The notes under the pieces: generated by a model
Told to the model about the DNA's origin: nothing
The model's database searches: none
The model's input: the letters and a program-made list of their open reading frames with translations, nothing else
Source of the DNA: Fundidesulfovibrio putealis DSM 16056
GTDB taxonomy: Bacteria > Desulfobacterota > Desulfovibrionia > Desulfovibrionales > Desulfovibrionaceae
Reading direction: 5' to 3'
DNA: 64,000 nt
Assembly (NCBI RefSeq): GCF_000429325.1
Contig: NZ_AUBQ01000006.1
Coordinates: 124,001-188,000, forward strand
Made by a program: the position numbers and the translations under genes
In this document: piece after piece, positions 43,590 to 51,389 of the stretch
Layout: each line of letters begins with the position of its first letter
How positions within the stretch are numbered: position 1 is the stretch's first letter

Positions 43590-43655
43590 CCATGTATTTT
43601 GTTTTTGAAAAACATGTTCCTGTTTTTCAAAAACGCGACACGAGCAGTCGCATGA
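43590..43655 (+). repeat. Palindromic spacer element, copy 3
   Basis: The core 43601-43634 is GTTTTTGAAAAAC, an eight-base loop, then GTTTTTCAAAAAC. Sequence on both sides (TGTATTTTGTT before, CGACACGAGC after) matches copy 1 at 7060-7120 in the same orientation. It follows the regulator gene. Confidence 0.65.
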
Positions 43656-43667
43656 TGATTCATGAAA

Positions 43668-43704
43668 GCCGGGCCGTCCCTCGCAAGGGGCGGCCCGGCT
43701 TTTT
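43668..43704 (+). terminator. Intrinsic terminator after the two-component operon
   Basis: GCCGGGCCGTCCC pairs with GGGGCGGCCCGGC around TCGCAA, followed by TTTTT. Confidence 0.85.
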
Positions 43705-43864
43705 ATCTCCCACGCGCGCAGGGATTGAAGCGCGTCCGTCTCGCCTGCGCCGTAACGCAACGGTCACCGCGATTTCACGCCACTGCAAACAGCCCTGTGT
43801 CTTCAGTGCGTTAGAAAGCCCTTCGAAACATTCCCCTGTCACAAATCCTTGAGGAGAAAATCGA

Positions 43865-44251
43865 ATGCGTGCTCTGAAGATGATCGTCATCCTTGCGGCC
43901 CTGACCGTGTTTTCCGCCGGAATCGCCTGCGCCAAAACCGCCAATCACAGCGGAACCTACGGCCTCAAATCCGACACCGCCAAGGGCTGGCTGAAGCTCG
44001 ACCAGGTGAAGGGCGCCATGCACCAGTTCTCGGTGATGGTAGTCACCAAGGACGGCGCGACCTGCAACCTCGATGGCATGATTGAGCTCGAGGACGGCGT
44101 CGGCGTGTTCCGGGGCACCTTCCAGAAGTGCAACTTCTCCCTGTATTTCAAGAACGGCGCGGCCATGATCGACAGCGCCAAGACCTGCGACCAGTGCGGC
44201 GTGAAGGCCACCATCGACGGCACCTACATCAAGGGATTCATGAAGAAGTAA
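43865..44251 (+). CDS. Exported hypothetical protein with cysteine pair(s)
   Basis: A 128-residue protein with signal peptide (residues 1-23, ending CAKTA). The mature beta-rich part has four cysteines (AT-CN-L, KCN, KTCDQCG), suggesting disulfide or metal binding. GAGGAG is seven to nine bases upstream of ATG. A terminator follows at 44282. Function unknown. Confidence 0.65.
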   Translation: MRALKMIVILAALTVFSAGIACAKTANHSGTYGLKSDTAKGWLKLDQVKGAMHQFSVMVVTKDGATCNLDGMIELEDGVGVFRGTFQKCNFSLYFKNGAAMIDSAKTCDQCGVKATIDGTYIKGFMKK

Positions 44252-44281
44252 GCGGTTCCCGCAAGCAGCCGCTTCCTGGCA

Positions 44282-44319
44282 GACGGGCCGTCCTCGACGA
44301 AAGGGCGGCCCGTTTTTTT
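44282..44319 (+). terminator. Intrinsic terminator
   Basis: GACGGGCCGTCCT pairs imperfectly with AGGGCGGCCCGT, followed by a run of seven T. Confidence 0.85.
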
Positions 44320-44466
44320 GTTGCCAGGACGTCGGGTCCGTTGATGAGCGTTGCAGCACCGGGCCGTGGCAGGGCTCGTGAACGGAGGATGGGAGGGGTA
44401 TTCCTCCAGCAGGACGGTTCATCCGTCTGCCTGGAAAACCCGGACAATCCCGAACGGCGTGCGCCG

Positions 44467-45396
44467 CTACGCCGCCTGGGCGCTGCCGTACTTGCTGGTG
44501 ACGGAGGCCAGAGAGGCCAGTGCTGCGTCGAGCGATTCGCCTTCCAGGCCTGCGAGCAGGGCGTCCAGTTCGGCCTGGAGGGCGTCCAGTTCGTCAACGG
44601 GATCGGTAGCGTCGGGCTGATTCTGGGCCGTGGTCGCGCCGCCAGCGCCTGCGTTGCTGGCCAGGGCGGCTGAACCGGACCCGGCTGTGCTGGCGTTGCT
44701 GGCGAGTTCCGCTGCAGAGGAGCCTGCCGTGCTGGCGTTGCTGAGCACCGTGTCGGTCAGTTGCGAGCTGGCCGAGCTCCCGGTGCTGGCGTTGCTGGCT
44801 GCCACCTGGCTTGCGCTGGCGGCGGCTGCCGTGACTGCGGCGGCGGTCTTGGCGCTTGTCTTGGTTGACGTTTTCGTGGCTACGGTCTTGGTCGGCGTCG
44901 CTTGCGTCGCAGTCGTCGTTGCCGCCTTGGCCTGTTCGGTGATGAGCCCCATGGAGGTCATCTGCTTGGTGATGAGCGCCTGAAACGTCATGAACGCGGG
45001 GATGTTGCCCTGGTTCATGGCCAGCGAGGCCTGATAGTTGAGGTTTTGCAGCACCAGGCTGTCCTGGAAGCCTTTGGCCTGCTCAGGCGTCTGCGTGGCG
45101 GTTGTTGCCGCAGCCTGGGCCGTCAGGTTGGACTGGATCTGCGCCGCGATCACGGCGTTGGGGTCGGCTGCTGCCTGGGACACTTGAGATACTTGGGTTG
45201 CCAGCGTGTTGGCCGAAAACGTCAGGGACGCGGGCGTGGCCTGCTGCCCGACGTTCTGGCCTTGGCCCTGGATCTGGTTTGCAGCCAGCATCTGGGCGAA
45301 CTGGGCGGCGAACTGGGCCGGATCGCCGGTCGGGCCGGAATTCTGCTGGGCCGTGAGGGCCTGGTCGTATGAGAGTTGGTCAAGTGCCGAGATCAT
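44467..45396 (-). CDS. Ala/Ser/Thr-rich repetitive protein, function unknown
   Basis: A 309-residue low-complexity protein, start ATG 45396 after GGAGG. The N-terminal 150 residues are glutamine/alanine-rich and helical; residues about 195-275 contain repeats of the form SNAST-GS about every 17 residues, and the end is acidic and helical (DELDALQAELDALLAGLEGES). There is no signal peptide or membrane segment. Composition resembles cytoplasmic structural, flagellar-export or surface proteins, but none can be claimed. Confidence 0.5.
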   Translation of the reverse strand: MISALDQLSYDQALTAQQNSGPTGDPAQFAAQFAQMLAANQIQGQGQNVGQQATPASLTFSANTLATQVSQVSQAAADPNAVIAAQIQSNLTAQAAATTATQTPEQAKGFQDSLVLQNLNYQASLAMNQGNIPAFMTFQALITKQMTSMGLITEQAKAATTTATQATPTKTVATKTSTKTSAKTAAAVTAAAASASQVAASNASTGSSASSQLTDTVLSNASTAGSSAAELASNASTAGSGSAALASNAGAGGATTAQNQPDATDPVDELDALQAELDALLAGLEGESLDAALASLASVTSKYGSAQAA

Positions 45397-45565
45397 GGAG
45401 CATCCTCCGTCGCGCCCGTCCGGCATGGGGAAAAGAGTGCCGGACGAAGGATCGCAGCCTTATGCGAGCAAGCCCCGTGCCCCAAACCGGATGCTTTTGT
45501 GCGGCGGGCGCTTAGCTGCGGACCGGAAAACCAGGCGGGCGCGGACCGGAAGAAATGACCACACG

Positions 45566-45592
45566 AAAAAGGGGGCCGCAAAGCCCCCTTTA
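45566..45592 (-). terminator. Hairpin terminator after the UbiD-like gene
   Basis: GGGGGC and GCCCCC around a six-base loop, with A-run/T-run flanks in both directions. Confidence 0.75.
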
Positions 45593-45615
45593 TTCGTCAA
45601 TGCGCCTGCAAGTCG

Positions 45616-47457
45616 CTAAATGATGCCGTGGAGCGGGCCGCCCGGCGCACCCAGGCTGTCCGCGAACTTCTCCGCATCCGGGTCGGGATCGAGGGGGGGG
45701 GCGTGGTAGGTCTTCAGCCGCCCGTCGATGATGATCGGCCCCTGGCATCCCCAGTGCTTGCAGTGGATGAATTCGCCCACGCCGTAGGTGTCCGTGGCCG
45801 GGTCGGAGCGGGTGAAGGTCACCCACAGGAAGTTCGCCCAGGATGCGGCCGTGAACGGCGCGTCGTCCGCCACCACCACCAGGGGGAAGCCTTCCAGCCC
45901 CGCCTCGGCGGTCATGGACCGGGCCAGCTCCTGCAGGAGCGGGTCGTGCTCGTCGCGACCCCTGGCGTGGGCTGGACCCTGCATCACCAGAATGCCCGGC
46001 GCGAAGAGGCAGGGATGGCTGAATCCCTGGGCGAGCTTGAGCCCCGTGGGCATCTCCCGCCCGAGCTCCCTGCGCTTCTCGCCGGTGATCGCGATGACCA
46101 CCTTGGACCCCTGGTTGAGGCTGATGCCCGAGTAGTCCAGTGTGTCCATGGTGGTGCGGGTGATGAAATGGAGGTCCCTGGCCGGGTCGATGCGCTCCAG
46201 CAGGTGCCGGAAGAAGGCCCTGACGTCGTGGCAGTGCAGCGAGGGGGCATCCTCCCTGGCTGCGATGAGCACGTACTTGGAGAGCGAGGTCTGCGTGTTG
46301 CCCAGCAGCGAGAGGGCGTTGGTGATGAGCTCCTGGGGCGTCCTCTCGGCGGCGTAGGGCACGTAGCGCTCGCTGCCGATGGCCAGCAGCAGCGGATGGA
46401 CTCCGGCCTCGTCCACGGCGTGGACTTCGTGGACGCCGCTGAACACGGTGGACACCAGCGGCGCGGTCAGCTCGTGGATGAACGCGCCGAAGACCGTGTC
46501 CTCCTGGGGCGGCCTGCCCACAGTGGTGAAGGGCCAGACCGCGTCCGGCCTGTGGTAGACCTTGTCCACCGTCAGCACCGGGAAATCGTGGGCCAGGCTG
46601 TAATAGCCGAGGTGGTCGCCGAAGGGGCCTTCCGGGAGCTCGCGGCCCATGGCGATCCGGCCTGTGATGCAGAAGTCCGCCTCGGCCAGGATGGGCAGTC
46701 CGCCCGGCTGGGTGATCATGTCCATCCTGCGGCCGCCCAGCGCCCCGGCGAAGAAGAGCTCCGGCATGCCTTCCGGCAGCGGCATGACCGCAGCCACGGT
46801 CATGGAGGGGGGGCCGCCCACGAAGATGTTCACCTTGAGCGATTCGCCACGGGCCAGGGCCTCGCCGTGATGATGCCCGATGCCCCGGTGGATCTGGTAG
46901 TGCAGGCCGATTTCCCGGTCTGGCTCGAAGTGCTGGCCGGTGAGCTGCACCCGGTACATGCCGATGTTGGAGCGGGCGAACCCCGGCTGGGCCAGGCTCT
47001 CGGTGTAGACCTGGGGCAGCGTCACGTAGCCGCCGCCGTCGCCGGGCCAGGACTTGAGCTGCGGAAGCTGCGATATGCGCGTCTGGTTCGCCAGCACCGG
47101 CCCGTCCTTGACACGCCTGGGCAAGGCATGGATCAGGGCCGCCGGGACGCCGAGATGGCGCCACGGGCGCTTGAAGGCCTCCATGGGGTCGAGCTTCAGC
47201 CTGAAGAGGCTCTCGATGGCGCCCAGGGTCTTGCGGAAGATGAATTTGGTCCGCTTCATGGTCCCGAAGATGTTCCCGACCATGGGGAAGGGGGTGCCCT
47301 TGACGCGGGTGAACAGGATGGCCGGGCCTTTCGCCTGGAAAACCCGCCGCTGGATCGCCGCGACCTGCTGGTCGGCGTCGACCTCCACGTCGATGCGCCT
47401 GAGCTGCCCTGTAGCTTCCAGGTCCCGCAGACACTCGGAGAGATTTCTATAGCTCAT
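45616..47457 (-). CDS. UbiD family decarboxylase (menaquinone-type, long form)
   Basis: A 613-residue UbiD-like enzyme using a prenylated FMN. The N-terminal half has PAILFTRVKGTPFPMVGN and EIGLHYQIHRGIGHHH; the middle has IFVGGPPSMTVAAVMPLPEGMPELFFAGAL; the C-terminal domain carries GFSHPCLFAPGILV. Length matches the approximately 600-residue decarboxylases of the futalosine menaquinone route. No mqn genes lie here, so substrate (menaquinone precursor or another aryl acid) remains inference. Confidence 0.83.
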   Translation of the reverse strand: MSYRNLSECLRDLEATGQLRRIDVEVDADQQVAAIQRRVFQAKGPAILFTRVKGTPFPMVGNIFGTMKRTKFIFRKTLGAIESLFRLKLDPMEAFKRPWRHLGVPAALIHALPRRVKDGPVLANQTRISQLPQLKSWPGDGGGYVTLPQVYTESLAQPGFARSNIGMYRVQLTGQHFEPDREIGLHYQIHRGIGHHHGEALARGESLKVNIFVGGPPSMTVAAVMPLPEGMPELFFAGALGGRRMDMITQPGGLPILAEADFCITGRIAMGRELPEGPFGDHLGYYSLAHDFPVLTVDKVYHRPDAVWPFTTVGRPPQEDTVFGAFIHELTAPLVSTVFSGVHEVHAVDEAGVHPLLLAIGSERYVPYAAERTPQELITNALSLLGNTQTSLSKYVLIAAREDAPSLHCHDVRAFFRHLLERIDPARDLHFITRTTMDTLDYSGISLNQGSKVVIAITGEKRRELGREMPTGLKLAQGFSHPCLFAPGILVMQGPAHARGRDEHDPLLQELARSMTAEAGLEGFPLVVVADDAPFTAASWANFLWVTFTRSDPATDTYGVGEFIHCKHWGCQGPIIIDGRLKTYHAPPLDPDPDAEKFADSLGAPGGPLHGII

Positions 47458-47579
47458 CGGTCCTCAAAAGAAACGGGCGGCCATGGACCGCCGGGTTGTC
47501 TGACAGGGGGCACATTCCGGGCAACCGGAAGGAGGCCTGCCGGGGTTCAGCACTCTCGCCGTTTGGCGTTCCAGGACGG

Positions 47580-48080
47580 CTACAGATATTCCACCAGCTT
47601 AACGCTGGTGTTTCGCAGCCGAAAGCTCATGAGCCGGGCGATGTTGGTGGTGACCTTGAGGGCCAGGCGCATGTTTTTCTCGCACAGCGCCTCGTAGTCC
47701 TTCCTGCCGAGCATGAGCAGGGTCACGTCGTCCAGGGCTCTGGCCGTGGCGGAGCGCGGCGGGCCTTCGATCAGGGCCATCTCGCCGAAGGCGCGTCCGG
47801 CCCCGATGCGCACCAGGCATTTGGGCTTATGGTCCGGGGAGGAGTCCCGCTTGGTGATCTCGATGGAGCCTTCCAGGATGATGGCCATGGAGTCGTCGGG
47901 GTCGCCCTCGGAGAAGATGACCGAGTCCTTGGCGAAGTGGCACAGGCGCATGAAGGTGCACAGGCACATCACGTCGTCCTCGGAGAAGTCCTTGGCCCAG
48001 GTGGAGCCGTCGATCATCTCCATGAGCTTCGGCCCCACTTCGGGGTTGTGGAAAAGGTGGTCGCAGCCGTCGTAGTCCAT
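47580..48080 (-). CDS. Stand-alone cNMP-binding domain protein
   Basis: A 166-residue protein with one cyclic-nucleotide-binding fold (FAKDSVIFSEGDPDDSMAIILEGS, then AFGEMALIEGPPRSATARA with the phosphate-binding Arg). There is no helix-turn-helix, so it is not a Crp-type regulator. It lies between the UbiD-like gene and the acyl-CoA synthetase gene on the same strand and may regulate protein partners. Confidence 0.8.
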   Translation of the reverse strand: MDYDGCDHLFHNPEVGPKLMEMIDGSTWAKDFSEDDVMCLCTFMRLCHFAKDSVIFSEGDPDDSMAIILEGSIEITKRDSSPDHKPKCLVRIGAGRAFGEMALIEGPPRSATARALDDVTLLMLGRKDYEALCEKNMRLALKVTTNIARLMSFRLRNTSVKLVEYL

Positions 48081-48125
48081 GGTGTCCCTCCGAGCGGAAA
48101 CTATGCCACAGGGCTTGAGAAACCG

Positions 48126-49808
48126 CTAGGGCGCGGGTGCGGCCTTGTGCTCTTCGCGCAGCACTCTTTTGAGCACCTTGCCCACCATGGTCTTGGGCAG
48201 CTGGTCGCGCAGCTCCACGAATTTCGGGGTCTTGAACCCGGCCAGTTTCTCGCGGCAGAAGGCGATGACGTCCTCTTTCGTCAGGCTCTCGCCCGCTTTT
48301 GCGACCACGTACACCTTGACCACCTCCCCGCGCGTGCGGTGCGGCACGCCCACGGCCGCCACGTCCGCGATCTTGGGGTGCGTGTGCAGCACCTCCTCGA
48401 TCTCGCGCGGGTAGATGTTGAAGCCGCCGGAGATGATCATGTCCTTCATGCGGTCCACGATGAAGAAATAGCCTTCCTCGTCCATGACGGCCACGTCGCC
48501 GGTGCGCAGCCAGCCGCCCTTGAGGGTCGTCGCGGTGTCTTCCGGGCGGTTCCAGTAGCCCTGCATCACCTGGGGGCCTCTGATGATGAGCTCGCCGGGC
48601 TCCCCTGGCGCCAGGTCCCTCTCGCCGTCCTCCAGGCTGACCACGCGCGCGATGGTGTCCGGGCAGGGCAGGCCGATGGAGCCCTGCTTGCGCTTGCCGC
48701 GCAGCGGGTTCACGTGGGTGAAGGGCGAGGCCTCGGTCAGGCCGTAGCCCTCCACGATGTCCGACTCTGTCACCTCGGCGAAGCGTCGCATGAGCTCCAC
48801 CGGCAGCGGGGCCGAGCCGGATACGCAGTATTGCACGCTTTTCAGGTCGTATCGCGGCAGGGCCTTCTGCTGCAAAAGCGCCATGTACACCGAGGGCGTG
48901 CCCGGAAACACCGTGGGCCTGAAGCGCTGGATGCACTTGAGCGTCTCCAGCGGCTCGAAGCGGGGCAGGGGGACGATGGCCGCGCCGCAGTCCGTGGCGA
49001 AGTTCACGTTCACCATCAGGCCATAGATGTGGAAGAAGGGCAGAAGCCCCAGGAACACCTCCGGGTGGGAGCCGATGTCGTGCAGGATTGCCCGAGCCTG
49101 CTGCACGTTGGTGGAGACGTTCCTGTGGGTGAGCATCACCCCCTTGGACAGCCCCGTGGTGCCGCCGGTGTATTGCAGCAGCGCCAGGTGCGTGGCGGGG
49201 TCGAAATCGGTGTGGAAAAGCGCCTGGGAGGCGAAGGCCCCGTTCCAGGACAGGGTGCGCTCGCCGTCCAGCGCGAGCGCCGGGTACTTGCCTTCCTTCC
49301 AGGCCCGCAGCCGGTACAGCCAGTTCAGCGGGAAGGCCAGCCCGTCGCTCACGCGGGTGAGGATCATGCGCTCCAGGCCCGAGGCCTCCAGCAGGGCGCG
49401 GTGCTTGTTCCAGAGCAGATCCAGCGTGAGGAGCACCCGAGCGCCGGAGTCCTCCAGGATGTGCTTGAGCTCCGTCTCCATGTACAGCGGATTGACGAAG
49501 ACCACCGTGGCCCCGGCGTAGAGCGTGCCCCAGTAGGCGATGATGGTCTGGGGGAGGTTGGGCAGCATGATGGCCACGCGGTCGCCCGGAACCACGCCCA
49601 TGCGGCGAAGCCCCGCCGCGAACCGGCCCGCCTTTTCGCGCAGGGCGTCGTAGCGGATGCTCCAGTTCTGGAAGGTGACGGCGGTGCGCTCCGGCGTGCG
49701 CTGCACGGCGCGGTCCAGGATGCCGGTCAGCGGTTCCTCGCGGTAGGGCACCTGGGCCGGGACCTTGGGGTCGTAATTGGCGAGCCAGGGGAAGGCAGTG
49801 TCTGTCAT
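48126..49808 (-). CDS. Long-chain fatty acyl-CoA synthetase
   Basis: A 560-residue ANL ligase. YTGGTTGLSKGVMLTH is the phosphate-binding loop, EGYGLTEASP and TGDVAVMDEEGYF follow, and GGFNIYPREIEEVL begins the C-terminal domain. It activates fatty acids with CoA. I chose ATG 49808 (MTDTAFPWL). Exact chain specificity cannot be read. Confidence 0.87.
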   Translation of the reverse strand: MTDTAFPWLANYDPKVPAQVPYREEPLTGILDRAVQRTPERTAVTFQNWSIRYDALREKAGRFAAGLRRMGVVPGDRVAIMLPNLPQTIIAYWGTLYAGATVVFVNPLYMETELKHILEDSGARVLLTLDLLWNKHRALLEASGLERMILTRVSDGLAFPLNWLYRLRAWKEGKYPALALDGERTLSWNGAFASQALFHTDFDPATHLALLQYTGGTTGLSKGVMLTHRNVSTNVQQARAILHDIGSHPEVFLGLLPFFHIYGLMVNVNFATDCGAAIVPLPRFEPLETLKCIQRFRPTVFPGTPSVYMALLQQKALPRYDLKSVQYCVSGSAPLPVELMRRFAEVTESDIVEGYGLTEASPFTHVNPLRGKRKQGSIGLPCPDTIARVVSLEDGERDLAPGEPGELIIRGPQVMQGYWNRPEDTATTLKGGWLRTGDVAVMDEEGYFFIVDRMKDMIISGGFNIYPREIEEVLHTHPKIADVAAVGVPHRTRGEVVKVYVVAKAGESLTKEDVIAFCREKLAGFKTPKFVELRDQLPKTMVGKVLKRVLREEHKAAPAP

Positions 49809-50004
49809 GGTGGTGATCTTTGTTCGGGTGGCGCGTCTTTCGTGAACGTAGCGCATCGGGCGTTACGGAACAATGATGAAGTCGCGCTGCAAGGCCCCTC
49901 ACGATCCGGAAAAACATCCTTCCCGGCCAGGAGAGGCCGCTCACGGGCTTTACGCCCGCCCCGCTTTTCTGTTACCGCTATCATCCTTTGGCTAAGGAAT
50001 CACC

Positions 50005-50280
50005 ATGCACGGCATTAAAATCGAGCACCATCCCTCCCCGGAACGCCTGTCCGCCATGGGCGTCTGGGAGTGGCCCATCTGGGAAAAGGAAGCCTCCGAA
50101 TTCCCCTGGGCGTACGATTCCACGGAAATATGCTATTTCCTGGACGGACAGGTGGAGGTCACCCCGCAGGGCGGGGAAACCGTGCATATGGGCAAGGGCG
50201 ATCTGGTTACTTTTCCGTCCGGGATGCGTTGCACCTGGAACATCATCGACCCCGTTCGCAAGCATTTCAATTTCGGATAA
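50005..50280 (+). CDS. Small cupin (DUF861-type) protein
   Basis: A 91-residue single-domain cupin. CYFLDGQVEVTPQGGETVHMGKGDLVTFPSGMRCTW contains the two cupin motifs; the WDST/EICYF segment is typical of DUF861. No catalytic residue identifies a reaction. It precedes the deoxyhypusine-synthase-like gene by 62 bases on the same strand. Confidence 0.8.
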   Translation: MHGIKIEHHPSPERLSAMGVWEWPIWEKEASEFPWAYDSTEICYFLDGQVEVTPQGGETVHMGKGDLVTFPSGMRCTWNIIDPVRKHFNFG

Positions 50281-50342
50281 CCCTGCCTCTCACCACGAGA
50301 AGAGGGCGCGGCAAGCGCCCATGGAGCGGCACAGGAGCGGCA

Positions 50343-51314
50343 ATGAGCACCATTACTCAATTCATGGACCATCATTTCAGGCACTTCAACGCCCGCGAGA
50401 CGTTGGACGCCGCAAAGGCATGGAACCAGCTTCTGGACGACGGCGGCCAGATGTTCCTCACCATGGCCGGGGCCATGAGCACCGCCGAGATCGGCATCAT
50501 CCTCTCTCGCATGATCCGCGCGGGCAAGGTCCACACCATCTGCTGCACGGCGGCGAACCTCGAAGAGGATCTGTTCAACCTCTTCAACCATAACGAATAC
50601 AAGATGGTCCCCAACTACCGGGACCTCTCCCCCGAAGCCGAGAAAGAGCTGTACGACGAGGGCTTCAACCGCGTCACCGACACCTGCATCCCCGAAGGCA
50701 TCATGCGCCAGGTGCAGCGCGAGATCACCCAGCTCTGGAAGAAGGCCGCCGAGGAGAACACCCCCAAGTTCCCCTACGAGTTCATGTACGAGCTGCTCGA
50801 CCAGCCCGGCATCGAGAAGCACTTCCAGGTGCCCGCCGAGGACTCCTGGGTGCTGGCCGCCAAGGAAATGGGCGTGGTGATCTATACCCCCGGCTGGGAA
50901 GACTGCACGCTGGGCAACATCTTCGTGTCCGAAGTGATCCGCGGCAACGTGAAGAGCCACGCCGCCATCCGCCACGGCACCGAGCAGATGGAGCACCTGG
51001 CCAAGTGGTACATCGAGATGGGCAAGAAGAAGACCCCCATCGGGTTCTTCCAGATCGGCGGCGGCATCGCCGGCGACTTCCCCATCTGCGTGGTGCCCAT
51101 GCTGATCCAGGACCTGGAGCTGGAAGAGACCCCGTACTGGGCGTACTTCTGCCAGATCAGCGACTCCACCACGAGCTATGGTTCGTATTCGGGCGCGGTG
51201 CCCAACGAGAAGATCACCTGGGGCAAGCTGGATATCCATACCCCCAAGTTCATGATCAACTCGGACGCGGCCATCGTCGCGCCGCTGATCTTCAGCTATG
51301 TTCTGGGTGACTAG
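50343..51314 (+). CDS. Deoxyhypusine-synthase family protein (homospermidine-type)
   Basis: A 323-residue DHS-fold enzyme. MFLTMAGAMSTAEIGIILSRMIRAGKV, YTPGWEDCTLGN and the C-terminal SYSGAVPNEKITWGKL are conserved; the lysine in WGKL corresponds to the catalytic lysine of deoxyhypusine synthase. Bacteria lack eIF5A, so bacterial members are usually linked to homospermidine or other polyamine synthesis; that is inference here. ATG 50343. A strong terminator follows. Confidence 0.88.
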   Translation: MSTITQFMDHHFRHFNARETLDAAKAWNQLLDDGGQMFLTMAGAMSTAEIGIILSRMIRAGKVHTICCTAANLEEDLFNLFNHNEYKMVPNYRDLSPEAEKELYDEGFNRVTDTCIPEGIMRQVQREITQLWKKAAEENTPKFPYEFMYELLDQPGIEKHFQVPAEDSWVLAAKEMGVVIYTPGWEDCTLGNIFVSEVIRGNVKSHAAIRHGTEQMEHLAKWYIEMGKKKTPIGFFQIGGGIAGDFPICVVPMLIQDLELEETPYWAYFCQISDSTTSYGSYSGAVPNEKITWGKLDIHTPKFMINSDAAIVAPLIFSYVLGD

Positions 51315-51351
51315 AGCGAAGTAAGCTAGAGAGATTGTTGATGGTTGTTAG

Positions 51352-51383
51352 AAGGCCGCGCCCGGAAGGGCGCGGCCTTTTTT
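51352..51383 (+). terminator. Intrinsic terminator after the DHS-like gene
   Basis: AGGCCGCGCCC pairs with GGGCGCGGCCT around GGAA, followed by TTTTTT. It ends seven bases before the stop of the convergent NACHT gene and marks the left junction of the AT-rich island. Confidence 0.9.
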
Positions 51384-51389
51384 GGAAGT

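Noticed and set aside
45628-47697. 689-codon plus-strand frame opposite the UbiD-like gene
   Set aside because: Antisense shadow of a well-supported gene.
47496-50018. 840-codon frame on the plus strand opposite the cNMP protein and acyl-CoA synthetase
   Set aside because: Typical mirror frame of GC-rich genes; product is valine/histidine/glycine-rich without domain.
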